Positions 9,731-18,225 of a stretch of 64,000 nucleotides of DNA are shown piece by piece. The notes beneath the pieces are model-generated. The model had not been told where the DNA came from, searched no databases, and saw only the letters and a list, made by a program, of their open reading frames with translations. Made by a program: the position numbers and the translations under genes. Within the stretch, counting starts at the first letter, position 1, and the number at the start of each line of letters is the position of its first letter. The stretch is from NCBI RefSeq assembly GCF_027980145.1, contig NZ_JAMZNK010000002.1, positions 175,783 through 239,782 of the forward strand. The letters are read 5' to 3'. The stretch is from Flavobacterium azizsancarii. Lineage in GTDB: Bacteria; Bacteroidota; Bacteroidia; Flavobacteriales; Flavobacteriaceae.

Positions 9731-10252
9731 ATGGACAACAAGAAGTTTATATTAAGTTTAAAAAAAGGTAATGAGGCTTCCTTCAAAGAAGCTTACCTTA
9801 ATTACTATGATAAACTGATAAGTATTGCCAGACGTTTTGATTTTACCGTTCTTACCCCACAGGATTTTGTTCAGGAAACTTTCTTACGATTATACAATAA
9901 AAGAGAATTGCTTAATGAAGAGGTTTTATTCGACAAACAATTGTTTACGATCTGCAAGAATATCATTCTCAATCACGTTAATAGAGAAAATAAGATAATT
10001 CAGCTTGATCCGGAGTTCGAAAAAATGGAACCCGAAGATACAGAAACAATAATTTTTGAAGAAAGAAGAGAAAAACTGCATAATTTTATTAATCTTCTTC
10101 CGGAGCAGCAACAAAAAATATTTACTTTACACAAACTGGAAAACCTTAGCTATAAGGAGATTGCAGCAATGACAGATCTTTCTGAAAAGACAATTGCCAA
10201 TCATATTTATCTTGCCAGTAAATTTATTCGAAAAAAAATCGAAGAGCATTAG
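9731..10252 (+). CDS. ECF-type RNA polymerase sigma factor (FecI-like)
   Basis: 173 residues, the usual length for ECF sigma factors. Region 2 spans about 10-75 (EASFKEAYLNYYDKLISIA, then PQDFVQETFLRLYNKR, the DNA-melting/-10 part). Region 4 spans about 110-170 (LPEQQQKIFTLHKLENLSY, KEIAAMTDLSEKTIANHI), a helix-turn-helix for the -35 element. It directs RNA polymerase to a small set of promoters when released by the FecR-type anti-sigma factor encoded 270 bases downstream. It heads a cluster ending in a TonB receptor with a signalling domain, the classical surface-signalling arrangement. Confidence 0.93.
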   Translation: MDNKKFILSLKKGNEASFKEAYLNYYDKLISIARRFDFTVLTPQDFVQETFLRLYNKRELLNEEVLFDKQLFTICKNIILNHVNRENKIIQLDPEFEKMEPEDTETIIFEERREKLHNFINLLPEQQQKIFTLHKLENLSYKEIAAMTDLSEKTIANHIYLASKFIRKKIEEH

Positions 10253-10298
10253 GAACTTTTGTGTTCTCGTTTGTTATATCTATAAACGGAAACATAAA

Positions 10299-10508
10299 AT
10301 GTATATTGAATCTTATAAAACGGATGTAAAAACAAAGGAAGACGCAAAATTTATTGTCGTGCTTCTGCAGTTTATTATTTCTGATTGCATAATGAATTTT
10401 GACAAAGAGAATCACGATCTTATTCTAAGAATCGAAACCAACAGGGATATAAAAGAAATGGTTTATGGTGTTTTTAATAAACAGGGATTTTACTGTCAAA
10501 AAATATAA
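10299..10508 (+). CDS. Small HMA-like fold protein without metal-binding cysteines
   Basis: 69 residues from the ATG at 10299, lying between the sigma and anti-sigma genes (46 and 12 bases away). The pattern of a strand (YIESYKTDV), a helix (EDAKFIVVLLQFII), INFD-like MNFDKENHDLILRI, then helix and GFYCQ strand fits the beta-alpha-beta-beta-alpha-beta ferredoxin-like fold of heavy-metal-associated domains. The CxxC loop is absent, since the position after strand one reads TDVKTKED. Small proteins with this FDxxxxDxILRxE pattern are frequent in Bacteroidota with no known function. A longer frame starting inside the sigma gene is unlikely. A role in this signalling unit is only inferred from position. 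Confidence 0.7.
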   Translation: MYIESYKTDVKTKEDAKFIVVLLQFIISDCIMNFDKENHDLILRIETNRDIKEMVYGVFNKQGFYCQKI

Positions 10509-10520
10509 AGCTTCAAAGAC

Positions 10521-11360
10521 ATGGATGAAAAAAAAATAGAAGAAGAATTGAAAAAAGTGTGGGACGAAACTCCTGTTTCACATTCTGATAATGAAAAAGA
10601 GATTTCCTGGGAACAGTTTCAGGCAAAGGCATTTGCTTCAGAAAAGAAGAAATCTAAGGCTTGGTTTTATTATGCAGCGGCAGCAGCAGTTTTAATTTTT
10701 GTTGGTACCAGAATTTACTTTAATAGTAATCCTGCAGAAAAGGCAATTCAATTTGCTTCGAATGTAATTGAAAACCGGACTTCAAAAGTAAAAACTATTT
10801 TCTTGCCGGATAGTTCGAAAGTAGAATTAAGCCCAAATTCTAAAATTGCTTATGCCAATAATTTTGAGATCAATAGAAAAATTGACATGGAGGGTGAGGC
10901 TTATTTTAAAGTAAAAAAAGATAAAAAGCATCCTTTTCAGGTTTTTTGCAATGAAACTACAACTACGGTTTTAGGAACTTCTTTTACTGTATTAGGGCAA
11001 GATGGAAAAGGTGTAGTAGTGCAACTTTTTGAAGGAAGTGTGCAGATGAGTGTAAAAGATCAGGATAAAAAATGGATACTGAAACCGGGTGATAAGTTTA
11101 CTTATGCAAACTCAATTGTATCGGTCGTAGAATTTAACAGGTTTACGGATTTTGAGAATGAAAAACTGATGGTTGTGAGTGCTTATATTGAGGCGCATTA
11201 CGGTTATAAAGTAATTATACCACAAGAATATTACAACCAGCGAATTACAGTAAGAATAAATAAAAAAGAAGATTTAAAAACAATTGTCGAATTAATATCA
11301 GAAATGTATAACCTAAACTTTGAAATAAATGAAGATTTAAAACAGATTACTTTTCAATAG
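10521..11360 (+). CDS. FecR-type anti-sigma factor
   Basis: 279 residues. Cytoplasmic N-terminal part (about 1-45) that would hold the sigma factor, a single membrane helix (about 48-65, WFYYAAAAAVLIFVG), then a periplasmic FecR domain (about 85-200: LPDSSKVELSPNSKIAYAN, GEAYFKVKKDKKHPFQV, GTSFTVLG, LFEGSVQM) and a C-terminal DUF4974-type domain (about 215-279) that contacts the signalling domain of the partner receptor. In the Fec model, signal-loaded receptor causes FecR to release or activate its sigma factor. It starts 12 bases after the small HMA-like gene, so the three genes form one operon. Confidence 0.93.
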   Translation: MDEKKIEEELKKVWDETPVSHSDNEKEISWEQFQAKAFASEKKKSKAWFYYAAAAAVLIFVGTRIYFNSNPAEKAIQFASNVIENRTSKVKTIFLPDSSKVELSPNSKIAYANNFEINRKIDMEGEAYFKVKKDKKHPFQVFCNETTTTVLGTSFTVLGQDGKGVVVQLFEGSVQMSVKDQDKKWILKPGDKFTYANSIVSVVEFNRFTDFENEKLMVVSAYIEAHYGYKVIIPQEYYNQRITVRINKKEDLKTIVELISEMYNLNFEINEDLKQITFQ

Positions 11361-11367
11361 AAAAGAA

Positions 11368-11400
11368 AAGGATGCACTAGCCGCGAAACTAAACATCCTT
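11368..11400 (+). terminator. Weak hairpin between anti-sigma and receptor genes
   Basis: AAGGATG pairs with CATCCTT around a 19-base loop. There is no long T run, so it may only attenuate transcription into the receptor gene, or mark an mRNA processing point. Confidence 0.4.
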
Positions 11401-11461
11401 CCTTATAGTCAGGGTAGTATAAAACTATCCCATTTAATAATATTCAAAAATACAAAATTTC

Positions 11462-14080
11462 ATGAAGCATATAATTTCAGCATGCTTTTTTTTATTCAGT
11501 TTGTCTGTGTTCTCCCAGAACATTACCGTTACGGTAGATCAAACGGTTACATTAAAAGAATTTTTTAAGGAAATTGAGAATCAAACCGACTTTAAATTTG
11601 CTTTTACAGATCAGATTAATACAGAACAAAAATACTTTACAAAAAAGCACAGCTATAAAAATATCAAAATAGAAAATCTTTTAAACGACTTGAATACAAG
11701 TGCATCTATTCAGTTTTCGATAGTAGGGAATAATATTTTTGTGAAGAAAAAAACGTCTAAATCAACTACAGCTAAAAAAAAAAACAAGCTGACAGGACAG
11801 GTTCTTGATGATGGTAACGAACCTATTATTGGTGCGAATGTCTATGTCAAAGAAGTAGAAACCGGTGTGATAACGGACAAAAACGGAATGTTTTCTATAG
11901 AGCTTGATAACGGAACTTATACTGTTGCGGTTAGTTATATAGGGCTTACCAATAAGGAAAGAAAGGTTGAAATAACTGATGATGCAAGAATGAAATTTAT
12001 AATGGATTCTGACAGTCAGCAATTAGAGCAGGTGATTATCACGACAAGCAAGGCCGTTGACGTAAAGAATACTCAAATGAGTGTAAACAAGCTTTCGATG
12101 GCTGAGATTAAAAGACTGCCGACTGCTATGGGGGAACCGGATCCCTTAAAATCATTACTAACTTTGCCTGGGGTTACAAGTGCCGGAGAAGCTTCGTCAG
12201 GTTTTAATGTACGTGGGGGTGCTGCTGACCAGAATTTGATTCTTTTAGATGGTGCTCCGGTATACGGGGATTCTCATATGTTTGGTTTATTTTCTATTTT
12301 TAATGCAGATATTGTTAGCGGATTAGATTTATACAAAGGAGGGATTCCGTCTAAATTTGGAGGACGCGTTTCTTCAGTTCTTGACGTAAGTCAGCAAACT
12401 GGAGATCTTAATGAATATAAAGTAAACGGAGGTATCGGTCTTATATCAAGCCGACTTTTGGTACAGGGTCCTATAAAGAAAGATGTTGGGTCATTTATTA
12501 TTGCAGGACGTGCTTCTTACGCGCATTTATTTTTAAAACTTACTGATATCAAGAGTTCGCTCATGTTTTATGATATTAATGCTAAGTTTAATTATCGTTT
12601 GGGAGCCAATAATACAATAGCTTTTTCCGGTTATACGGGAAATGATTTATTTAATATCAACAATTTTTTCAACACTACTTATGGTAATACTATGGGAACG
12701 TTTAGCTGGAAACATAGATTTTCAGACAATTTAAATACGAATCTTTCTGTTTTTTACAGTGATTATAAGTTTAATCTGGAAATACCATTTCAAAAATTTG
12801 AATGGGATAGTAAAATTACCAACTACGGGCTTAAATACAATTGGAATCACACCATATCAGACAATTTTAAACTGAACTATGGTATTGATGGTTTGTATTA
12901 TGATTTTAATCCTGGAACTATACAGCCTCAAGGTATTGGTTCACAGTTTAATTACAATCAGTTAGATAAAAAATATGCTTTAGAAACGTCTGCTTATCTT
13001 GATGTTGAAAATCAGGTGACAGAAAAACTGAACCTTCGTTATGGTCTTCGTTATAGTACATTTTTACGTTTAGGTGATGAAAATATAAGTACCTATGAAA
13101 ATGGACAAGCAGTAGTTTACAATCCGTTATATCATATTTATGAAGAAGGAACGCCAACTGGAAGTACTTATTACGGAAAAGGAAAAACCATCAGCAAGTT
13201 TGATAATCTTGAACCGCGATTGGCATTATCATATGCTTTTAATGATGAAACTTCGGTAAAGGCGAGTTATAACAGAATGGCGCAATACATTCATATGTTG
13301 TCGAATACCCGTGCACCGTTGCCTATGACGATCTGGACACCAAGCGGACCTTTTACAAAACCGCAAATGCTGGACCAATATGCAGTAGGATATTTTAAAA
13401 ATTTGAAAGAACGTGAATATTCATTTGAAGGAGAATTGTTTTATAAAAAAATTAAAAACCGTATCGATTACATCGATGGTGCAAATCTATTAGGGAACAA
13501 TAATATCGAACAAGATATCCTGAACGGGGAAGCAAGATCATATGGTATGGAGTTATTGTTCAGAAAAAACACAGGGCGTTTTACAGGATGGGTTGCTTAT
13601 ACTTTGTCCAGGGCAGAACAAAGAACACCCGGAAGAACACCAAGCGAACCGGGTATCGCCAACGGAGATTGGTATTTGTCCGGATACGATAAACTGCATA
13701 ATTTGAATGTTACTGCAAATTACGAATTCAATCGTAAATGGTCGTTTAATGCTAATTTTAGTTTACAATCAGGTCAGCCGGTAACATATCCAAACGGTTA
13801 TTATGAATTTGGCGGTATAAATGTAGCCAACTATACATTGAGAAATGCCAACAGACTTCCTGCCTATCATCACTTGGATATTGGTGCGACCTACACTCCT
13901 AAACCGGATAAAAAGAAAGGATGGCAAAGCTATTGGGTATTTAGTATCTACAATCTTTACAACAGGCAAAATGCTGCATCGATGACTTTTTCACAAAATG
14001 ATAATACAGGAACGAATGAGTCCAGACAGTTATCTATTTACGGATTAATACCTGGTGTTACATATAATTTTAAATTTTAA
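11462..14080 (+). CDS. TonB-dependent receptor with N-terminal signalling (STN) domain
   Basis: 872 residues. Signal peptide (about 1-19, FSLSVFS), then a secretin/TonB short N-terminal domain (about 22-95: ITVTVDQTVTLKEFFKEIENQT...SIVGNNIFVKK) which in FecA-like transducers talks to FecR. A carboxypeptidase-regulatory-like domain follows (about 107-185: LTGQVLDDGNEPIIGANVYV), then a plug (about 200-310: GFNVRGGAADQNLILLDGAPVY) and a barrel ending in Phe (TYNFKF). The presence of the STN domain right after sigma and anti-sigma genes supports signal-coupled uptake. The ligand is unknown; the following gene encodes a DUF4249 lipoprotein, a common partner of this receptor class. Confidence 0.92.
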   Translation: MKHIISACFFLFSLSVFSQNITVTVDQTVTLKEFFKEIENQTDFKFAFTDQINTEQKYFTKKHSYKNIKIENLLNDLNTSASIQFSIVGNNIFVKKKTSKSTTAKKKNKLTGQVLDDGNEPIIGANVYVKEVETGVITDKNGMFSIELDNGTYTVAVSYIGLTNKERKVEITDDARMKFIMDSDSQQLEQVIITTSKAVDVKNTQMSVNKLSMAEIKRLPTAMGEPDPLKSLLTLPGVTSAGEASSGFNVRGGAADQNLILLDGAPVYGDSHMFGLFSIFNADIVSGLDLYKGGIPSKFGGRVSSVLDVSQQTGDLNEYKVNGGIGLISSRLLVQGPIKKDVGSFIIAGRASYAHLFLKLTDIKSSLMFYDINAKFNYRLGANNTIAFSGYTGNDLFNINNFFNTTYGNTMGTFSWKHRFSDNLNTNLSVFYSDYKFNLEIPFQKFEWDSKITNYGLKYNWNHTISDNFKLNYGIDGLYYDFNPGTIQPQGIGSQFNYNQLDKKYALETSAYLDVENQVTEKLNLRYGLRYSTFLRLGDENISTYENGQAVVYNPLYHIYEEGTPTGSTYYGKGKTISKFDNLEPRLALSYAFNDETSVKASYNRMAQYIHMLSNTRAPLPMTIWTPSGPFTKPQMLDQYAVGYFKNLKEREYSFEGELFYKKIKNRIDYIDGANLLGNNNIEQDILNGEARSYGMELLFRKNTGRFTGWVAYTLSRAEQRTPGRTPSEPGIANGDWYLSGYDKLHNLNVTANYEFNRKWSFNANFSLQSGQPVTYPNGYYEFGGINVANYTLRNANRLPAYHHLDIGATYTPKPDKKKGWQSYWVFSIYNLYNRQNAASMTFSQNDNTGTNESRQLSIYGLIPGVTYNFKF

Positions 14081-14084
14081 TAGC

Positions 14085-14924
14085 ATGCTAAGATTAAAAA
14101 AATACAATTTAAAAAGTAAAGCATTTACTTTATTTAGCCTTCTTTTTGTTTTACTTTTTTTGTCCTGTGACAAAGTGGTTGAACTTGATCTGGAAACAGG
14201 AGATCCCAAAATAGTGATCGACGCCGAAATAATTTGGGAGAAAGGAACCAGCGGAAGTGAACAGACCATAAAAATAAGCAGAATGGCACCTTATTACAGT
14301 CCAACGACACCAAAAGTTTCAGGAGCACAGGTAAGAGTTGAAAATAGTGATGGAGTTATTTTTACGTTTAATGAATCTGAACCTGGCTTATATAAGTGTA
14401 CTAATTTTGTGCCTGCAATTGATATGGAATATAAATTATTTGTACAAGTAGACGGACAGACTTTAACGGCTACAGAAAAATTAGTTGCTGTGCCGCCAAT
14501 AGAAAGAGTAGATCAGGAGTTTATGGCAGATATAACTGGTCCTGATCTTATTGTAGTATCATTTTATTATAAAGACCCGGCTGATCAGGTCAATTATTAT
14601 CTAACGGATTATAAAACTGATTTTCTTGCTTATCCGGATTATTCACCATCAAGTGATGAATTTGTTAATGGGAATGAAATAGTTGAAAAATATGCAGATA
14701 CGGATCTAAAACCGGGAAAAGTTCTTGATATCACACATCGTGGTATTTCTAAAAACTTTTTTAATTACATGAATTTAATTTTACAGGCTTCAAGTTCGAA
14801 TCCTTTTGGTTCGGTACCGGCTAATATCAGAGGAAATATAATCAATACAACTGATACTAATAATTTTGCACTAGGCTATTTCAGACTTTGTGAAGCAAAC
14901 CATATTATTTATACAGTAAAATAA
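14085..14924 (+). CDS. DUF4249 family lipoprotein
   Basis: 279 residues from the ATG at 14085, four bases after the receptor stop; an earlier in-frame ATG at 14055 would overlap the receptor and precede the signal. Lipobox LLFLSC with Cys about residue 28, then DKVVELDLETGDPKIVIDAEI, the typical DUF4249 opening (xxDLDxxxPKLVVEGxI). Two predicted beta-rich domains follow (GAQVRVENSDGVIFTFNES; EYKLFVQVDGQTLTATEKL). DUF4249 proteins accompany TonB receptors in Bacteroidota and probably work with them at the outer membrane. Last gene of the signalling cluster; hairpins follow at 14951 and 15044. Confidence 0.88.
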   Translation: MLRLKKYNLKSKAFTLFSLLFVLLFLSCDKVVELDLETGDPKIVIDAEIIWEKGTSGSEQTIKISRMAPYYSPTTPKVSGAQVRVENSDGVIFTFNESEPGLYKCTNFVPAIDMEYKLFVQVDGQTLTATEKLVAVPPIERVDQEFMADITGPDLIVVSFYYKDPADQVNYYLTDYKTDFLAYPDYSPSSDEFVNGNEIVEKYADTDLKPGKVLDITHRGISKNFFNYMNLILQASSSNPFGSVPANIRGNIINTTDTNNFALGYFRLCEANHIIYTVK

Positions 14925-15043
14925 GAATTTAATTGGAGGTTGATTTGTAAATACATCTGGCATTAAAACAACAAGTGTCAGATGTATAACCTTATTACCT
15001 TGTTGGGTTTTAATCATCGCTTAGTTTCAATCAAAAATGCAGA

Positions 15044-15072
15044 CCTATTTCATAACGGAATAGGTTTTTTTG
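15044..15072 (+). terminator. Rho-independent terminator of the sigma/receptor cluster
   Basis: ACCTATT/AATAGGT stem (15044-15050 and 15060-15066) followed by TTTTTTTG. Confidence 0.75.
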
Positions 15073-15193
15073 TGTCTTTTTTATAATAGTTTACTAAAAA
15101 ATAAGATTTTAGGAGTTCTATTTTTCAAGCGATCAGAGCGTATTTTAAGGATATCTTAATTTAATTGGTTACGCTCAAAAAATTAAATAGAAT

Positions 15194-15201
15194 TATTTTT
15201 G
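15194..15201 (+). promoter_or_regulatory. Candidate -7 element for the TSUP gene
   Basis: TATTTTTG matches TAnnTTTG. The nearest TTG (15165-15167) is 26 bases upstream, wider than usual, so the -33 part is doubtful. Confidence 0.45.
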
Positions 15202-15263
15202 CACTTACTTTCAATTGGTTCATAATAAGCACCATCAACTATAACAATAATTAGAAAACGGCA

Positions 15264-16298
15264 ATGATTACAACACTTTTAATAATTTTTATTTGCAGTT
15301 TTCTTGCCTTTTCAATAAGTGCTATTTGTGGTGGCGGAGCAGGATTATTATTAATTCCGGTTTTAGGCAGGCTTTTGCCAATAAGCCAGGTTCCCGCAGC
15401 ATTATCTATAGGAACTTTTACGAGTTCTGCCTCACGGTTAATCGTTTTCAGGAAACATATTTGCTGGCATATCGTAAAATATTTTGTGCCGGCAGCATTA
15501 CCCGCAGTTTGGTTAGGAGCATGGTTACTGAAATTTGTAAATCCCGTTTACTTAGAAATCGCAATGGGATTATTCTTAGTAGGAAACATTCCGTTTTTGT
15601 TCAAAAAATCAAAACAGATCAATACAGTAGATAAACCAAGTAATCTGGCATTGGGAGCAATTGGTTTTACGGCAGGTTTTTTATCCGGACTTACAGGCGC
15701 CGTGGGATTACTTTTTAATAAGTTTTATTTGCGTTACGGGTTAACAAAAGAAGGCATTATAGCCACACGAGCTGCCAATGAAATAATCCTGCATTTAGTA
15801 AAAATTGTTCTCTACACGCTTTTTGGGCTAATTTCCCTAAAGGTTATTTATGTTGGTATTGTAGTCGCTGTTGCCGCCGTATTGTCGACCTGGTCTATGA
15901 AGTTTTTATTGCCAAGGATCAGCGAACTTGTGTTTAAGAAAATAGGTTACTTTGCTATGGTTATTTCAGGTCTTATGATGTTGACACAATCAGGTTCAGA
16001 GTTGCTGACAACTCAAAATATTGGTTTTACCATTAATGAAAAAACCAAAGGATTAGAGACTAAAATGAGATGGGAAAACGCCAGATACGCCCTTGAATTT
16101 AGTTATGATGAAGGATTTGAATTTGAACAAATGATCCCAATTACAGATCTAACAACAGAGCAGCAAAAGTTAGTAATGGATAAAAAAGAAAACGCTGACG
16201 AAATAATCATTGAAGCTGTTTACGGAATCCGTTCAAAATCTTATGAAGCCTATTATTTTAAAAACGATGAATTAATCAACAAAATTGACTTTAAGTAG
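15264..16298 (+). CDS. TSUP (TauE/SafE) family exporter with soluble C-terminal extension
   Basis: 344 residues. Residues 1-250 show about eight membrane segments in two halves, each with the family's Gly-rich turn (SAICGGGAGLLLIPVLGRL; AGFLSGLTGAVGLLFNKFYL). TSUP proteins move sulfite, sulfonates or related anions across the inner membrane. Residues 255-344 are hydrophilic (KMRWENARYALEFSYDEG, NADEIIIEAVYGIRSKSYEAYYF) and not part of the standard family length of about 250-260. The start at 15264 gives a normal first helix. It is followed convergently by corA. Substrate unknown. Confidence 0.88.
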   Translation: MITTLLIIFICSFLAFSISAICGGGAGLLLIPVLGRLLPISQVPAALSIGTFTSSASRLIVFRKHICWHIVKYFVPAALPAVWLGAWLLKFVNPVYLEIAMGLFLVGNIPFLFKKSKQINTVDKPSNLALGAIGFTAGFLSGLTGAVGLLFNKFYLRYGLTKEGIIATRAANEIILHLVKIVLYTLFGLISLKVIYVGIVVAVAAVLSTWSMKFLLPRISELVFKKIGYFAMVISGLMMLTQSGSELLTTQNIGFTINEKTKGLETKMRWENARYALEFSYDEGFEFEQMIPITDLTTEQQKLVMDKKENADEIIIEAVYGIRSKSYEAYYFKNDELINKIDFK

Positions 16299-16338
16299 CC
16301 GGGGTGATTGGGATTAAATTAAAAAAAAAGCAAATCAA

Positions 16339-17298
16339 TTACAGCCATTTTTTTCGTTTGAACCACAATAACGGGACAACAAAACAAAGCAGTAATAGTA
16401 TTGCAGCATACACATAGCCGTATTTCCATTCGAGTTCAGGCATGTATTTAAAATTCATACCATAAATTCCGGCAATAAGCATAGGCAAGGAAATACAAGT
16501 GGTGATAATCGTTAATGTTTTGAAGATTCGGTTTTGTTCCAGGTCTATTTTATTGCTTACATAATCTTTAAGATCTTCGAGTCGTTCAAAATTGTTCACT
16601 ACATATTCGTTGATTACTGTTAGATCCTCAAGTTCAAAAATAATTGCTTCCTTTATTTCGGGACTTAATTTGTTGCTCTTTTTCAATAGCAGTAAAATTC
16701 TTCTAAATTCATTCAGCGATTCCCTAATAAGATAATTATCGAATTTCAGGGCCGTTAATTCATCCAGTTCTTTTTCTGAAAAAGCTTTTCGCTTCTGGGA
16801 ATTGTAATACGTGTTTTTAATGTTTTTTGAAATTACTTCAGTTAAATCTGCAAAATAATCCGGAACGATCCCAATCAGCATTCGAAGAAATGAATCTAAA
16901 GTGAGCGGGAAATTTTTCATGTTTTCAAAATATTCATGTTTTTTAGTTTCGGAGATAAATTGCTCAAAATTTACTGCCATAAACGAAAACATTATATTTT
17001 CTTTTAATATAAAAGACACAATCATCTCTTCGATCTTATTCTGATCAGAATAGTAAGGAAATGAAAAATTAAAAGCCAGCTGGTTTTCATTTTCCGCATA
17101 GTGAGAACTTATTTCAATATCGTCACTGTTGCTCAATATCGAAGTATCGATATCAAAAAGCTTTTCAATTTCTATAACATCATCTTTCGAATAATCAATA
17201 AGCTGTAAACTGGATATAGAACTCAAGTCTTTCGGCATTTCACCAATGCTTTTTATCGTGATAATATGGTTATGTTTATCTAAATATTCAATAATCAT
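16339..17298 (-). CDS. corA: CorA-family magnesium/divalent cation channel
   Basis: 319 residues, the family's usual size. A large cytoplasmic N-terminal domain of strands and long charged helices (LKDYVSNKIDLEQNRIFKTLTI leads into the membrane) is followed by two C-terminal membrane helices. The first ends in the diagnostic YGMNF loop (GMN selectivity motif, about residue 283); the second is YVYAAILLLLCFVVPLLWF, followed by a basic tail KRKKWL. Pentameric CorA channels import Mg2+ and can pass Co2+ or Ni2+. It is divergent from the first HMA-AraC regulator; a candidate -7 box, TACATTTG on the minus strand, lies at 17350-17357. Confidence 0.93.
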   Translation of the reverse strand: MIIEYLDKHNHIITIKSIGEMPKDLSSISSLQLIDYSKDDVIEIEKLFDIDTSILSNSDDIEISSHYAENENQLAFNFSFPYYSDQNKIEEMIVSFILKENIMFSFMAVNFEQFISETKKHEYFENMKNFPLTLDSFLRMLIGIVPDYFADLTEVISKNIKNTYYNSQKRKAFSEKELDELTALKFDNYLIRESLNEFRRILLLLKKSNKLSPEIKEAIIFELEDLTVINEYVVNNFERLEDLKDYVSNKIDLEQNRIFKTLTIITTCISLPMLIAGIYGMNFKYMPELEWKYGYVYAAILLLLCFVVPLLWFKRKKWL

Positions 17299-17349
17299 TA
17301 TTACTTTTTATTTATTAATATATAAGATTAAAAGACAGCTGTATTCTAA

Positions 17350-17357
17350 CAAATGTA
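17350..17357 (-). promoter_or_regulatory. Candidate -7 element for corA
   Basis: CAAATGTA on the plus strand reads TACATTTG on the minus strand, a match to TAnnTTTG, about 50 bases before the corA start. No TTG at the expected distance. Confidence 0.4.
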
Positions 17358-17526
17358 GGGAAATATTCAGGAGTAATTTAAATTTAATAAGTGTCTTATT
17401 TAAAGATCATAACAATTAAATCTTGTTTTAAAACGCCAATAAAAACAACGGTTATTTATAATGCGTTTAAGAATACAGATCAAAGAGAGTCATTTTAAAA
17501 AATAATCGTTAATAGAATTTTAATAG

Positions 17527-17534
17527 TAAGTTTG
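17527..17534 (+). promoter_or_regulatory. Candidate -7 element for the first HMA-AraC regulator
   Basis: TAAGTTTG matches TAnnTTTG and lies 21 bases before the ATG at 17556. No exact TTG is seen 17-23 bases upstream. Confidence 0.45.
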
Positions 17535-17555
17535 CCTATTATATAAAATATAAAA

Positions 17556-18137
17556 ATGGGATTGAATAAAGATATGAGCATACTATTTATTAAAAATATG
17601 GTCTGCAACCGTTGTATAATGGTAGTTGAGAATGAGCTTGAAAAACTTGATTTAGACTTTACAAATATCACGTTAGGCGAAGTCACCCTGGCAAAAGAGC
17701 TCAATCCTGATAAGCGTAATGCACTCGAAGCAGCATTGATTCCCTTAGGTTTTGAAGTGATAGATGATAAAAAAAGCAGAATCATCGAGAAAATAAAAAA
17801 TAGCATCATCGATCTTGTACACCATCAGGATAATGATACAAAAAGCAATTTATCTGACCTGCTGAGTGAAAAACTCAACCACGATTACAATTATCTTTCT
17901 AATCTTTTTTCTGATGTGGAAGGCACCACGATAGAAAAATATTTTATCGCCCAAAAGGTCGAAAAAGTAAAAGAACTTTTGGTTTATGATGAGTTATCGT
18001 TAAGCGAGATTGCGCTGCGCCTTAATTATTCAAGTGTTGCTTACCTCAGCAATCAGTTCAAAAAAGTAACGGGATTAACGCCAAGTCATTTCAAACAAAT
18101 TCGAGAAGAAAAAAGAAAACCACTGGATAAGGTTTAA
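17556..18137 (+). CDS. AraC-family regulator with N-terminal heavy-metal (HMA) domain, copy 1
   Basis: 193 residues. Residues 7-75 look like an HMA domain: ILFIKNMVCNRCIMVVENELEKL carries the metal-binding CxxC (Cys17 and Cys20), followed by the ferredoxin-like pattern ending in ALIPLGFEVIDD. Residues 85-190 are an AraC/XylS DNA-binding domain with two helix-turn-helix units (LVYDELSLSEIALRLNYSS; YLSNQFKKVTGLTPSHFKQIR). The combination suggests a one-component sensor that binds Cu(I) or another soft metal and controls the adjacent CopA gene, 88 bases downstream. A close paralogue lies at 21234. An alternative start is Met7 (17574). Its presumed binding site is at 18138. Confidence 0.9.
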   Translation: MGLNKDMSILFIKNMVCNRCIMVVENELEKLDLDFTNITLGEVTLAKELNPDKRNALEAALIPLGFEVIDDKKSRIIEKIKNSIIDLVHHQDNDTKSNLSDLLSEKLNHDYNYLSNLFSDVEGTTIEKYFIAQKVEKVKELLVYDELSLSEIALRLNYSSVAYLSNQFKKVTGLTPSHFKQIREEKRKPLDKV

Positions 18138-18202
18138 GTAAATGTTACAAATCAAATCCATAATTGCGCAATAGAATTCATGTGTATAGTTGCCAACTTT
18201 GC
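18138..18202 (+). promoter_or_regulatory. Operator-promoter of copA (shared with the copZ promoter)
   Basis: Begins directly after the regulator's stop codon with GTAAATGTTACAAATCAAAT, then AAT.GnGCAA...AATT. The same block, 19/20 identical in the first part, occurs before the copZ-like gene at 21817. In both, TTTGC lies exactly 60 bases after the first G (here TTTG at 18198-18201). The -7 element CAACTTTG departs from TAnnTTTG at its first base, as expected for an activator-dependent promoter. Binding by the HMA-AraC proteins is inferred. Confidence 0.75.
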
Positions 18203-18225
18203 ATGTAAAATACAACAAGCGAATT

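Larger units (their letters stand above)
14925..15263. other. Intergenic region with two hairpins and a promoter
   Basis: Holds an inverted repeat ATACATCTG/CAGATGTAT (14951-14987) without a T run, a terminator at 15044-15072, and a candidate promoter for the TSUP gene. No gene seen. Confidence 0.5.

Noticed and set aside
17495..17555. Shared operator in front of the two HMA-AraC genes themselves
   Set aside because: Only a short CAAAGAG-like similarity was found, not at a consistent position, so autoregulation through the same site is not supported.
18190..18225. TTG start for CopA twelve codons upstream
   Set aside because: Overlaps the promoter's TTTG element; the ATG at 18226 begins the HMA-like domain.
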